The notes under the pieces: model-generated | What the model was told of the DNA's origin: nothing | Databases searched by the model: none | Seen by the model: only the letters and a program-made list of their open reading frames with translations | Source of the DNA: Nitrospirota bacterium | GTDB lineage: Bacteria > Nitrospirota > Thermodesulfovibrionia > Thermodesulfovibrionales > JdFR-88 | Assembly: GCA_021840255.1 (NCBI GenBank) | Contig: JAKBYX010000019.1 | Span: 1-33,337 of the forward strand | Direction of reading: 5' to 3' | Length of the DNA stretch: 33,337 nt | Program-made: the position numbers and the translations under genes | In this document: piece by piece, positions 7,821 to 16,954 of the stretch | Numbering within the stretch: the stretch's first letter is position 1 | Layout: every line of letters starts with the position of its first letter

Positions 7821-9476
7821 ATGCCTGCCGAGGATATTTTAAAGCCCGCACAGGAGCTGATCCAGGTCTTTCAACGTGCGAGGAAGAGTCTTCGCATGTA
7901 CCCGGCCAATAACCCCATTTACGCCAGAACGATAGAGGACGCCTTCAGGCGCGCTGACGGGTTCCTCCTGGAATACGGCGATCTCGATCTTAAATTCAGG
8001 CAGAACGAGATAGTGCTTGGGGACCAGGTGGTATATCAAAGCCAGGACAAGGAAGACAACTTCGCGTTTTTCTTTTTCAGGGACGGGGTGAGAGAGCTTA
8101 CTTTCAGGAGGGGGCTTTCATCAGGGGAGCTGGGAGAATTCCTGCGGGCCATATCTTTCGATTTTGAAAGGCACGAGGAGGAAGAGGACATTGTTACCCT
8201 GCTGTGGGAGCGGGACTTTGAGCATATAAAATACGTCATAGATGAAAACTTCCTGTTGGAGGACGGCGTTTATGAGAACCATGCCATCGCTCAGGCCAAA
8301 GGGGAGGGCAATGATGAGCCCGAACTTAAACGTATTTATGGCGAGATACTGAAAGAGGAGGACAGCGCCTGGCAACCGCAGGTCGCTCCTGTTACGAAGG
8401 CCGACCTGCTTGAGCTTATGAAAGAGCTTGAGAGGGATTCCGCCAGCAAACTCCCAAAGCTGACAGGGATGCTTTTTGATTTTTTCCATTCCGCCGGTTT
8501 TTTCGAATACGCGGACACTGTGGATCTTATGATCGAAGCATTTGAATACAGCATAAACACCGGTGACCTGCGCTCGGCGGTCGGCCTGCTTGACAGGGCC
8601 TCTGATCCGCCTGCCGGAGCGCAGGACGTCCTGCTTATGAAAAAAGAGCTTGAGCGCCTGTTCGAATTCGCCAGTTCGCCAAGGATAGTGGACATGCTTG
8701 GGGAGCGGCTGGATTCCGGGGAGATGTTCGAAACGGAGATATTTGAAGAATACGTGCGCCGCCTGGACAAAGCGGCGGTGCCTTCCTTCATATCCATATT
8801 GGGAGAGCTTAAAACGATAGAGGCCAGGAAAAAGATCATCAACGCCTTGGTCTTCCTTGGCGGAAAGGACATACATGCCCTTGCAAAGGGCCTGTCCGAC
8901 CACAGATGGTATGTGGTCCGGAATATTATCTATATATTCAGGCTGATCAGGGACAAAGGCGTGATCGAGTTCCTGGTGAAGACCGCCCACCACCAGGATG
9001 TCCGGGTGAGAATGGAAGTGCTGCGCGCGTTCGGGGAGCTTGAAGGGCCCGGAGTGCTGCCGGCTTTAAAAGAGGCCCTGGACGACCCTGAGGCGTCCAT
9101 AAGGATGATGGCTGTAAGGGCGCTTGGCAAGATGAAATCTGACCCCGCAAAGAAGATCATCCTGTCCCGTATTAACAGCAAGGGTTTTATCGATCTGGAC
9201 TTCAATGAAAAAAAAGAGCACTTCGAGGTCATGGCGAACTGGCCCGGACCGGAAACGGAGGAGTTCCTTTTGCGTGTGCTCAGGACAGGCTCTTTTTTTA
9301 AAAAAGGCAAGGTGGCGGAACTGAGGGCCTGCGCCGCTTACAGTCTGGGGTTGTTGGGGTGCCGCGGCGCGCTGGAACAGCTTGAAAAGCTGAAAAACGC
9401 AAAAAACAGGCTTTTAAGCGATTATTCCTACAGGGCAATAAAACGGATAGAGTATGGACAGCAACCGGGACATTAA
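7821..9476 (+). CDS. HEAT-repeat protein with an N-terminal domain shared with its HD-GYP neighbour
   Basis: This soluble 551-residue protein has three parts. Residues 20-112 form a compact alpha/beta-like domain starting around RKSLRMYPANNP. A helical middle (about 165-300) contains acidic segments. The C-terminal part (about 300-540) holds HEAT repeats such as HQDVRVRMEVLRAFGELEG and PEASIRMMAVRALGKM. HEAT repeats are protein-binding scaffolds. The first 71 residues align with the downstream HD-GYP protein without gaps at a constant one-residue offset, so the two probably share a homologous domain. The stop overlaps the HD-GYP start by 23 bp. No catalytic motif is visible, and a scaffold or adaptor role is inference. 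Confidence 0.8.
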   Translation: MPAEDILKPAQELIQVFQRARKSLRMYPANNPIYARTIEDAFRRADGFLLEYGDLDLKFRQNEIVLGDQVVYQSQDKEDNFAFFFFRDGVRELTFRRGLSSGELGEFLRAISFDFERHEEEEDIVTLLWERDFEHIKYVIDENFLLEDGVYENHAIAQAKGEGNDEPELKRIYGEILKEEDSAWQPQVAPVTKADLLELMKELERDSASKLPKLTGMLFDFFHSAGFFEYADTVDLMIEAFEYSINTGDLRSAVGLLDRASDPPAGAQDVLLMKKELERLFEFASSPRIVDMLGERLDSGEMFETEIFEEYVRRLDKAAVPSFISILGELKTIEARKKIINALVFLGGKDIHALAKGLSDHRWYVVRNIIYIFRLIRDKGVIEFLVKTAHHQDVRVRMEVLRAFGELEGPGVLPALKEALDDPEASIRMMAVRALGKMKSDPAKKIILSRINSKGFIDLDFNEKKEHFEVMANWPGPETEEFLLRVLRTGSFFKKGKVAELRACAAYSLGLLGCRGALEQLEKLKNAKNRLLSDYSYRAIKRIEYGQQPGH

Positions 9477-10851
9477 CCGTTTAGCAAGGGAGATAGTAAG
9501 CCAGATGGCGGTGATCGTGCGGACCTCCCAGTTGCACGATCCCAGGAACGTTGCGGTTGCAACTTCCATAGAGAAGTTCGTCGCCGCCGCGAATGCGCTC
9601 GTCATGGAGGAAAGCTCGGTGGACATCGAGATCGTGGGCGAGTACTTCTATTTGAACGGCGAACGGGTCAAATTCACTATGGAGTATCTCCTTAACTTCG
9701 ATTTTCTGCAAAGAGAGTTCAAAAAGCGCGCCATTGGCAGCATAAAATTCATGTGTGAAGTCAGTATCCCGGACATGCAGGCGTTCCTGACCGCATTTAC
9801 CTCCTGCCAGTTCTCGCCGGAACCGTTTGAAGACCTCCAGCTTAAGACCGAAGGCCTGAGATGCATGAGCCTGGGCAGGCTCCGCAGGATATCGGAGCAG
9901 TCCGACCTGGATATGAGGAAGGCCGTAAAGAGGACTTACTTTAACGCGGTCTCCTTCACCAGGGGCGTCATGAACAAGATAAAAATGGGCGAGCGCATAA
10001 GCATGAAGAAGGCCAAAAGGGTAGTCGAAACCATGGTGGACACACTTTTGGACAAGGAAGAGTTCCTCCTTGGGATGACGGTCATCAAGAATTATGACGA
10101 GTACACTTTTCATCATTCCGTCAATGTGAGCATACTTTCCGTCGCGCTGGGGCAGAGACTGGGAATGGACAAGAAGTCCCTGATGGAACTGGGTCTTGTC
10201 GCCCTTTTCCATGACTTGGGGAAAACGGTAATACCTAACGAGATATTGAACAAGCCGGGAGCGTTCGACGAGCAGGACTGGAAGGTCATGACCCGCCACC
10301 CGCTATCCGGGGTGAAACTTATTTTCCGCATGAAGAGTTTTGATTCGGCCAGCGTGCGGGCGGCCATAGTCGCCTATGAGCACCATATACATCCGGACGG
10401 TTCGGGTTATCCCGGGGTTAAGCCGCTGCAGGAGCTTGACTTGTTCAGCAGGATCGTGGCGATAGCCGACCAGTATGACGCCATGACCTCCTCCAGGATC
10501 TATGCAAGGACACCCATGACGCCCGACAAGGCGCTGGCCATCATGGTAAAACGTGTTTCATCCCAGCTGGACCCTCTTCTTATGAAGTTTTTTATAAACC
10601 TGGTCGGCACTTATCCGGTCGGGACCCTGGTGATGCTGGATACCATGGAGCTGGGGATAGTCTTCGCGGCGAACCTGGCTGACAACATGAGACCCAAGGT
10701 AAAGATCATAACCGGCCCCGGAGGAGATAGAATAGAGCCATGGGTGGCCGATCTGACCGGGAAAAATGCCGCCGGTGGGTACCTAAGGAGCATCCGCAAG
10801 ACGGTGGACCATAATAAATACGGCATCAACCTGGCCGAATATTTTCTCTGA
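9454..10851 (+). CDS. HD-GYP domain protein (predicted c-di-GMP phosphodiesterase)
   Basis: The HD-GYP half (about residues 215-400) has HHSVNVS, the HD pair at about 253-254 within FHDLGK, a downstream HP, and a GYP motif near 310-320 reading HHIHPDGSGYP. The usual form is HHExxDGxGYP, so the Glu after HH is replaced by Ile while the His pair, Asp and GYP remain. HD-GYP enzymes hydrolyse c-di-GMP to GMP or pGpG. Whether this variant is active is uncertain. Residues 1-115 are the domain shared with the HEAT protein upstream. A C-terminal extension of about 60 residues follows. It is translated in overlap with the HEAT gene and is predicted cytoplasmic. Confidence 0.9.
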   Translation: MDSNRDINRLAREIVSQMAVIVRTSQLHDPRNVAVATSIEKFVAAANALVMEESSVDIEIVGEYFYLNGERVKFTMEYLLNFDFLQREFKKRAIGSIKFMCEVSIPDMQAFLTAFTSCQFSPEPFEDLQLKTEGLRCMSLGRLRRISEQSDLDMRKAVKRTYFNAVSFTRGVMNKIKMGERISMKKAKRVVETMVDTLLDKEEFLLGMTVIKNYDEYTFHHSVNVSILSVALGQRLGMDKKSLMELGLVALFHDLGKTVIPNEILNKPGAFDEQDWKVMTRHPLSGVKLIFRMKSFDSASVRAAIVAYEHHIHPDGSGYPGVKPLQELDLFSRIVAIADQYDAMTSSRIYARTPMTPDKALAIMVKRVSSQLDPLLMKFFINLVGTYPVGTLVMLDTMELGIVFAANLADNMRPKVKIITGPGGDRIEPWVADLTGKNAAGGYLRSIRKTVDHNKYGINLAEYFL

Positions 10852-10904
10852 TCCCGCAAGATAAAGAGCCAACCCTGAAATTTTAAAAAGGAATTGGCTC
10901 GCAG

Positions 10905-10951
10905 CTCATGTTTCAGGTTGTATTGCGGACAAGCCGCGCGGAAAACATGAG
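10905..10951. repeat. Dyad with 9-bp perfect arms upstream of the dihaem gene
   Basis: CTCATGTTT (10905-10913) and AAACATGAG (10943-10951) are perfect inverted arms. Between them is a small inner stem GCGG/CCGC (10925-10928 and 10934-10937). A separate GAGCCAA/TTGGCTC pair (10866-10872 and 10894-10900) lies just upstream. No T-run follows, so it is not a standard terminator. It ends 9 bp before the -10 of the next gene. Confidence 0.6.
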
Positions 10952-10960
10952 TATTTATGC

Positions 10961-10966
10961 TACAAT
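10961..10966 (+). promoter_or_regulatory. Extended -10 element of the dihaem cytochrome gene
   Basis: TACAAT preceded by TGC forms an extended -10. It ends 5 nt before the ATG, so the predicted start point coincides with the start codon. There is no recognisable -35, as is common for extended -10 promoters. Confidence 0.5.
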
Positions 10967-10971
10967 GAGGC

Positions 10972-11205
10972 ATGAAAGGCGCCTTGGGTTTTTTGATCCT
11001 GGTAATACTGATAGTGGGCGCGCTTCTCATTCTTCCGAAACATAAATGGCCCCCTCTGCCTGATGACGCGGTCCACCGCGGGGCTGCCACTGTGGCCGCC
11101 TGTATGGGGTGCCATGGGCCCGGCAAAAGCCATTCTATGCCGGCATCGCATCCACCCAAATTTTCCTGTTTTAAGTGCCATAAGATGAAGACAAAAAAGA
11201 AATAA
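10972..11205 (+). CDS. Small membrane-anchored dihaem c-type cytochrome
   Basis: The 77-residue protein begins with one hydrophobic helix (residues 4-21) that should act as an uncleaved anchor. A short periplasmic part has two haem-binding motifs: CMGCH at 44-48 and CFKCH at 66-70. Additional histidines (24, 35, 54, 60) could serve as distal ligands. It resembles small cytochrome c7/NapC-like electron carriers in style, but I cannot name a family. A tetrahaem protein at 22545 is a second such cytochrome in the window. The gene stands alone, downstream of a dyad. Confidence 0.8.
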   Translation: MKGALGFLILVILIVGALLILPKHKWPPLPDDAVHRGAATVAACMGCHGPGKSHSMPASHPPKFSCFKCHKMKTKKK

Positions 11206-11222
11206 AACAGGCTTTCTTGTTC

Positions 11223-11615
11223 TTAAGGGGCTTCCTTTATGAAAGGCATGGGGAGCAGTTCCTTTAAACCCAGGACAGTTATGGAGCGCCTTGAAGGCAG
11301 TAGTATCTTTATTCCGGGAGCATACTCAAAGAGCATTTGCCTGCAGGACCCGCATGGATAACAGGGCTCTTCGGTGGCGCATGCAATGGCTATAGCCTTC
11401 AGATCGGTTGCGCCCTCTGAAAGGGCCTTCAGAAGCGCCACACGCTCGGCGCAGACGCTTAACGTAAGCGAAGCATTTTCTATATTGCACCCCGTAAAAA
11501 GCCTGCCGTCTCCGGAGAGCAAAGCCGCGCCCACGCGGAAGCCGGAATAAAGAGGACTCGAAAAGGCAATTGCCTTCTTGGAAGCCTTTATCAGCCTGTC
11601 AATATCCTGCGGCAA
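11223..11615 (-). CDS. cdd: Cytidine deaminase
   Basis: This zinc-dependent deaminase converts cytidine or deoxycytidine to uridine or deoxyuridine for pyrimidine salvage. The catalytic signature CAERVAL (with the proton-shuttling Glu) and the zinc pair in PCGSCRQ are present. So is the nucleoside-binding segment TGCNIENAS (about residues 41-49). At 130 residues it is the short, homotetrameric type. The start is TTG at 11615, with no convincing Shine-Dalgarno sequence. It follows the TPR lipoprotein gene by about 39 nt, so co-transcription is likely. Confidence 0.93.
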   Translation of the reverse strand: MPQDIDRLIKASKKAIAFSSPLYSGFRVGAALLSGDGRLFTGCNIENASLTLSVCAERVALLKALSEGATDLKAIAIACATEEPCYPCGSCRQMLFEYAPGIKILLPSRRSITVLGLKELLPMPFIKEAP

Positions 11616-11654
11616 AATAAAAATATCCAGAGGCTTTAAAAATCCCGCTTTCCG

Positions 11655-12359
11655 TCAGTATTTGAAAACTTCAAGGATCTGCGACCCGTTGTCAGGGCAC
11701 CAGGGAAGATTTCCGCCGCTCTGGAAAAAATGTTCCGCTTTTTCCATGTCCCCCTTGAAGCGGGGATCAAGGGCTATGGCGCGCTCCAGGCTCTTGGAGG
11801 CGTCTCCGTAGTCCCCGGTAAGGTTATATATGAGGGCCAGTTCGTAATAGGCCGGATAGTAATCGGCTTTCCTTGTGGTTGCCTGCGTGAGGGCCTCTAT
11901 CGAAGCGTTATATCTCTTTAGTTTGAACAGGGCAAGGCCAAGATTGAAATAGGCCTTCTCCGGTGTCGTATAAAGGGGGTTCGACAGCGCTTTTCCGCAA
12001 TAGGCGGCGGCCTGCTTATATTCCCTGCGCTTGTATTCAACCAGGCAGAGATTGTTATAGCCCTCGGAAAAATCCGGATCTATTTTTACAGCCATGTAAA
12101 AAGCTTTCCAGGCATTATCAGGATCGTCCCACTTGAGATAAACATATCCGAGCGCGTTATAAATGTCCTTGTCCCCATCATTGTATTCAAGGGCCTTCTG
12201 GAACTCCACGAAAGCGGACTGGTACTGGTCGGACCGGAGCTGGGCGAGCCCCAGTTTGTAGTGCAGGTCGGCCTCTTTTTTCTGCTCCGTTGTGGTGCAG
12301 GAAACGGCAGTCATTAAGATCAGGACTATAAGAAGGAGTGTTTTATTTTTTTTGAACAT
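11655..12359 (-). CDS. TPR-repeat lipoprotein (PilF/PilW-like)
   Basis: A lipoprotein signal peptide ends in a lipobox (MTAVSC, Cys at about residue 21). About five tetratricopeptide repeats follow, for example DLHYKLGLAQLRSDQYQSAF and EKAYFNLGLALFKLKRYNAS. This is the architecture of PilF/PilW pilotins, which help assemble the type IV pilus secretin, but generic TPR lipoproteins look the same and no pilus genes are nearby. An AAAGGGG site lies 9-10 nt before the ATG. The murQ gene is divergent across a 139-bp gap. Confidence 0.8.
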   Translation of the reverse strand: MFKKNKTLLLIVLILMTAVSCTTTEQKKEADLHYKLGLAQLRSDQYQSAFVEFQKALEYNDGDKDIYNALGYVYLKWDDPDNAWKAFYMAVKIDPDFSEGYNNLCLVEYKRREYKQAAAYCGKALSNPLYTTPEKAYFNLGLALFKLKRYNASIEALTQATTRKADYYPAYYELALIYNLTGDYGDASKSLERAIALDPRFKGDMEKAEHFFQSGGNLPWCPDNGSQILEVFKY

Positions 12360-12498
12360 CTAATATGACCCCTTTTAAAAGTTCTGCCCCCCAGTCCAAC
12401 TTAACTTAACAGAAATAGCGGCAGTAAGTAAAGGGTAAAGGGCCAAACTTGTGTTATCATTTATCCGGGACTAAAGTGTGCTTAAAAATAGGGACCAA

Positions 12499-13362
12499 AT
12501 GAGAGATACTGAACGTATAAACCCGATGTCGAAGGGCATGGACGCCCTTGCAGTCGCGGAGTTCCTGCAGTTAATGCATGTGTCCGGAAGGGAGGCCTTC
12601 GATGCCCTCGGTCCGGCGCTGCCTGAACTGGAAAAGGTTGTGCTGCGCTGCGTGCAGGCCATAAGATCCGGAGGAAAGGTTTTTTATGCCGGGGCCGGAA
12701 CAAGCGGCAGGCTTGGCGTAATGGATGCTTCGGAGGTCAGGCCCACGTTCGGCTCTGATGTGTTTGGCGCCATAATCGCTGGCGGTCCAGAGGCCATGGC
12801 AAAGGCCGTGGAGGGGGCAGAGGACGATCGGGCGTCCGCCAGGGACATCGCCCGTGCCGTCATAGGAGAATCGGATGTCGCCATAGGCGTCAGCGCAAGC
12901 GGCACTACGCCCTTCGTTCTGGCTTTTTTGAAAGAGGCGAAAGAAAAGGGCGCCGCGGTCTGGCTAATATCCTCCAATGAGGTCGAATACGGATTTATGG
13001 ACGGGGTAGTAAAACTGCTTACCGGACCGGAACTGATAGCGGGGTCTACAAGGCTGAAGGCCGCAACGGCACAAAAGCTTTGCCTTAATATGATCTCCAC
13101 CGCCGTAATGGTGCAACTGGGAAAGGTTTACGACGGGTTCATGGTAGATGTCGTCCCTGGAAACAAAAAACTCGTTGAAAGGGCGAAAAGGATCATTTCC
13201 TCCTGCGCCGGATGCGATGAGCGGGAAGCTGGCCGTTATCTTGAGATGTCGGGGATGAACCCGAAAACCGCCATTGTCATGTTCGCAAAAAAAGTATCCA
13301 GGGAAGAGGCCGAAAAGCTCCTGTTTGAAAACGGTGGAAGACTTCGCGGTATTATCGGCTGA
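12499..13362 (+). CDS. murQ: N-acetylmuramic acid 6-phosphate etherase
   Basis: MurQ cleaves the lactyl ether of MurNAc 6-phosphate to give GlcNAc 6-phosphate and lactate during peptidoglycan recycling. The SIS domain shows the family pattern GAGTSGRLGVMDASEVRPTFG (split around residues 67-87) and SASGTTPFV. The start of the mature family sequence (TERINPMSKGMD) follows the ATG at 12499. That ATG has a TAGGGA ribosome site; an in-frame GTG at 12478 lies 7 codons upstream. With 287 residues it is near the usual 298. No MurNAc transporter is next to it, so the substrate could come from anhydroMurNAc kinase activity encoded elsewhere. Confidence 0.95.
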   Translation: MRDTERINPMSKGMDALAVAEFLQLMHVSGREAFDALGPALPELEKVVLRCVQAIRSGGKVFYAGAGTSGRLGVMDASEVRPTFGSDVFGAIIAGGPEAMAKAVEGAEDDRASARDIARAVIGESDVAIGVSASGTTPFVLAFLKEAKEKGAAVWLISSNEVEYGFMDGVVKLLTGPELIAGSTRLKAATAQKLCLNMISTAVMVQLGKVYDGFMVDVVPGNKKLVERAKRIISSCAGCDEREAGRYLEMSGMNPKTAIVMFAKKVSREEAEKLLFENGGRLRGIIG

Positions 13363-13394
13363 AAAAAGGGCAGGATAAAAGAGGATGGGGAATA

Positions 13395-14240
13395 TTAAAA
13401 GCTGCGGGCCCGTTTGATCGCATCCGCAACGCGAGCGGCTCTGGCAGCTTCCTTGACGTCGTGGACCCTCACGATATCCGCGCCGTTCAGGATCGCGGCG
13501 GACAGGGCGGCAAGCGTTCCTTCCAACCTTTCTCCAACCGGCAGCCCGCCGCTGACATTACCGATAAAAGCCTTTCTTGAAGGCCCTACCAGGATGGGGA
13601 GTTCCAGGCCGGTGAAAATATCCAGATTTTTCAGTATTTCAAGGTTTTGCGGCGTGGTCTTTCCGAACCCTATGCCGGGGTCGATCATTATTTTGTCCCT
13701 TTCCACCCCCGCCTCGATGGCTATACGGACGGACCCCCTGAGATAATCCAGTATTTCCGGTATCAGGGCCTCGTAAACCGGGTTTTTCTGCATGTCTTTT
13801 GGTGTGCCTTTTATGTGCATCAGGACCACAGGGGCCTTGTAGCTTGCGGCCAGTCCAGGCATTGCGCTGTCGAACCTCATGCCGCTTATATCGTTTATGA
13901 TATCGGCTCCGGCATCGAGGGCTGCCCTGGCCACCGCGGATCTGTAAGTATCGATGGAGACCGGAACGGAAGATCTTTTTCTGAGGGCCCTGATCACCGG
14001 CGCCGTGCGGCCGATTTCCATTTCCTCGTTTACGGGAAGAGAGCCCGGTCTCGTGGATTCTCCGCCTATATCGATAATGTCCGCGCCAAGCGAGGCCATT
14101 TCAAGGGCATGTTCCACGGCTGCTCCGGGGTCCATGTGCAGTCCGCCGTCGCTGAATGAATCCGGGGTTACGTTTAGTATGCCCATAATGAAGGTGCGCT
14201 TGGAAAAATCAAAGATGTGCCCGCCTGCCTGGAGTTTCAA
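13395..14240 (-). CDS. folP: Dihydropteroate synthase
   Basis: FolP condenses p-aminobenzoate with dihydropterin pyrophosphate in folate synthesis and is the sulfonamide target. The signature IMGILNVTPDSFSDGG is at residues 18-33. It is followed by DIIDIGGESTRPG, SIDTYR, INDISG, DPGIGFGKT and GPSRKAFIG, all in the order expected for the TIM barrel. The start is TTG at 14240, placing the signature about 17 residues in as in homologues; no Shine-Dalgarno sequence is clear. The gene lies 83 bp after ftsH on the same strand, an order seen in many bacteria. The convergent murQ gene ends 32 bp away. Confidence 0.96.
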   Translation of the reverse strand: MKLQAGGHIFDFSKRTFIMGILNVTPDSFSDGGLHMDPGAAVEHALEMASLGADIIDIGGESTRPGSLPVNEEMEIGRTAPVIRALRKRSSVPVSIDTYRSAVARAALDAGADIINDISGMRFDSAMPGLAASYKAPVVLMHIKGTPKDMQKNPVYEALIPEILDYLRGSVRIAIEAGVERDKIMIDPGIGFGKTTPQNLEILKNLDIFTGLELPILVGPSRKAFIGNVSGGLPVGERLEGTLAALSAAILNGADIVRVHDVKEAARAARVADAIKRARSF

Positions 14241-14323
14241 TTTAATCAGTTATTGAATGAAGCTGTTTCAGGTGGTAAGAAATCTCCGGGTCACTGTGGA
14301 CAAAAAAGTAAAAGTCCGGTTTT

Positions 14324-16135
14324 TTATGCGGTCTGTATGCCCGGGCTGTTATAATCCTTTATCAGGCTCTCTATCTCGTCGTTGTCCATCGTTTCCCGCT
14401 CCAGGAGTTTTGCAGTGAACTTCTCCAGAAGGCCCCTGTTTTCAAGCAGCATTTTTTTGGCGTCCTGATATGCATCCATCACGAACTGTTTGACTTCGGA
14501 GTCTATTTCTTCCGCGGTTTTTTCGCTGTAGTCCTTGTGTTTCGCTATCTCTCTGCCCAGGAATATCTGTTCGTCTTTTTTGCCGAACGTGAGCGGGCCC
14601 AGCTTGTCGCTCATCCCCCATTCGGTGACCATCTTGTGGGCCAGCTCTGTCGCCTTCTCGATATCGTTGCCCGCCCCGGTAGTCATGTGGTTCAGGGCTA
14701 TCTCCTCGGCGGCCCTTCCTCCCATGAGCACCCTCAGGGTCTTGAACAAAAACTCCTTGGAATAAGTGTACCTGTCGTCTATGGGGAGCTGCTGCGTCAC
14801 CCCCAGGGCACGGCCGCGGGGTATTATGCTTACTTTATGGACGGGATCAGTGCCAGGGGTAAGCTTTGCGACAAGGGTATGGCCCACCTCGTGATAGGCG
14901 GTGTTCTTCTTTTCCTCATCGTTTATTATCATGCTTTTTCTCTCAACGCCCATCATGAGCTTGTCTTTTGCCATCTCGAAATCGGTGGTCTCAACGGCGG
15001 CCTTGTTCTTTCTTGCCGCAATGAGCGCCGCCTCGTTCACGAGATTGGCAAGATCCGCTCCAGAGAAACCGGGTGTGCCGCGGGCCAGCTTTTCAAGCTG
15101 AACATTGCCGTCAAGCGGGATGTTCTTTGTATGCACCTTCAGTATCATTTCCCTGCCCTTGACGTCCGGCAGAGGGACAACGACCTGCCTGTCAAACCTC
15201 CCCGGCCTGAGCAGGGCCGGGTCCAGGACGTCCGGCCGGTTCGTGGCCGCGATGATGATTATCCCCTCTTTTCCTTCAAAGCCGTCCATCTCAACGAGCA
15301 ACTGGTTCAGGGTCTGTTCCCGTTCGTCATGCCCGCCGCCCAATCCCGCGCCCCTTAATCTTCCCACGGCGTCGATCTCGTCTATAAAAATGATGCAGGG
15401 AGCATTTTTCTTGGCCTGGTCGAAGAGGTCCCTGACGCGGGAGGCCCCGACACCCACGAACATCTCCACAAAATCCGAACCGGAGATGCTGAAAAAAGGC
15501 ACGCCAGCCTCGCCGGCTATCGCCTTTGCAAGCAGGGTCTTGCCTGTGCCCGGCGAACCCACAAGGAGCACGCCTTTCGGTATCCTGCCGCCCAGTTTTG
15601 AGAACTTGCCCGGGTCCTTCAAGAAATCGATTATCTCCGAAACCTCATCTTTTGCCTCCTCTACGCCGGCAACGTCAGCAAAAGTGAGCTTTACTGCCTT
15701 GTCCGACATGAGTTTTACCCTTGCCTTGCCAAAGGAAAGCGCCTTGTTGCCGCCTGTCTGCATCTGGCGCATGAAGAAAACCCATATGACCACCAGGAGC
15801 AATATCGGGCCGAAGGAGAACAGGAAATTCATGTACCAGGGACTTTCATCCGGCGGCTTGGCCGCTATCGTTACGTTCTTCGATTCGAGGACGTCAACCA
15901 GCTTCCCGTACTGCGGAGGGGCGTATGTTTTAAATTCCTTGCCGTCCTTGAGTTTTCCGGTTATGCTGTTTTGCTTGATCAGCACAGACGTTACGCCGCC
16001 TGTCTGCACCTTTTGCATGAAATCCGAGAAAACGATGTTTTCGGTCGTCTCTTTCGGGGTGTTAAGGAGATTGAACAGAAGTATCATGAGGACTCCTATG
16101 AGGAGCCACACGAACAGACCTTTTGCTAGATTCAA
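14324..16135 (-). CDS. ftsH: ATP-dependent zinc metalloprotease FtsH
   Basis: FtsH is a membrane-anchored AAA+ protease that degrades misfolded membrane proteins and short-lived regulators. Two N-terminal membrane helices (about 5-25 and 103-125) flank a periplasmic domain. Walker A is GSPGTGKT at about 191-198, and Walker B is [11 protein letters not shown]. The second region of homology ends in RPGRFDRQ, and the zinc motif is HEVGH near 413-417. At 603 residues it is of usual length. The TTG at 16135 gives the family-like MNLAKGLF, but the GGAGG site is 13 nt away. An in-frame ATT at 16141 sits 7 nt from that site and could be the true start. Confidence 0.96.
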   Translation of the reverse strand: MNLAKGLFVWLLIGVLMILLFNLLNTPKETTENIVFSDFMQKVQTGGVTSVLIKQNSITGKLKDGKEFKTYAPPQYGKLVDVLESKNVTIAAKPPDESPWYMNFLFSFGPILLLVVIWVFFMRQMQTGGNKALSFGKARVKLMSDKAVKLTFADVAGVEEAKDEVSEIIDFLKDPGKFSKLGGRIPKGVLLVGSPGTGKTLLAKAIAGEAGVPFFSISGSDFVEMFVGVGASRVRDLFDQAKKNAPCIIFIDEIDAVGRLRGAGLGGGHDEREQTLNQLLVEMDGFEGKEGIIIIAATNRPDVLDPALLRPGRFDRQVVVPLPDVKGREMILKVHTKNIPLDGNVQLEKLARGTPGFSGADLANLVNEAALIAARKNKAAVETTDFEMAKDKLMMGVERKSMIINDEEKKNTAYHEVGHTLVAKLTPGTDPVHKVSIIPRGRALGVTQQLPIDDRYTYSKEFLFKTLRVLMGGRAAEEIALNHMTTGAGNDIEKATELAHKMVTEWGMSDKLGPLTFGKKDEQIFLGREIAKHKDYSEKTAEEIDSEVKQFVMDAYQDAKKMLLENRGLLEKFTAKLLERETMDNDEIESLIKDYNSPGIQTA

Positions 16136-16162
16136 CTTAATGGTTTAACCTCCAAAATCTAT

Positions 16163-16198
16163 TTTAACATACGAGGCAAATTTAACACATGAGGCAAA
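16163..16198. repeat. Two tandem 18-bp repeats upstream of ftsH
   Basis: TTTAACATACGAGGCAAA (16163-16180) is followed directly by TTTAACACATGAGGCAAA (16181-16198), with 16 of 18 positions identical. On the ftsH coding strand each copy contains TGTTAAA. The proximal copy gives an extended -10-like TGTTAAAAT (TAAAAT at 16166-16161), about 7 bp from the ribosome site. The pair could be a repeated binding site or a duplicated promoter element. Confidence 0.6.
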
Positions 16199-16234
16199 AT
16201 CTGCTCCCTGTTTTTTTTCTTTTTCTTTTTCTTC

Positions 16235-16928
<694 letters not shown>

Positions 16929-16954
<26 letters not shown>

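Noticed and set aside
14241-14323. ftsH terminator between ftsH and folP
   Set aside because: Only short GGAC/GTCC pairs with a large loop are visible, too weak to claim.
15105-16148. Long open frame antisense to ftsH
   Set aside because: It lies fully opposite a clear ftsH gene, its translation is low-complexity Ser/Pro/Thr-rich, and it has no domain.
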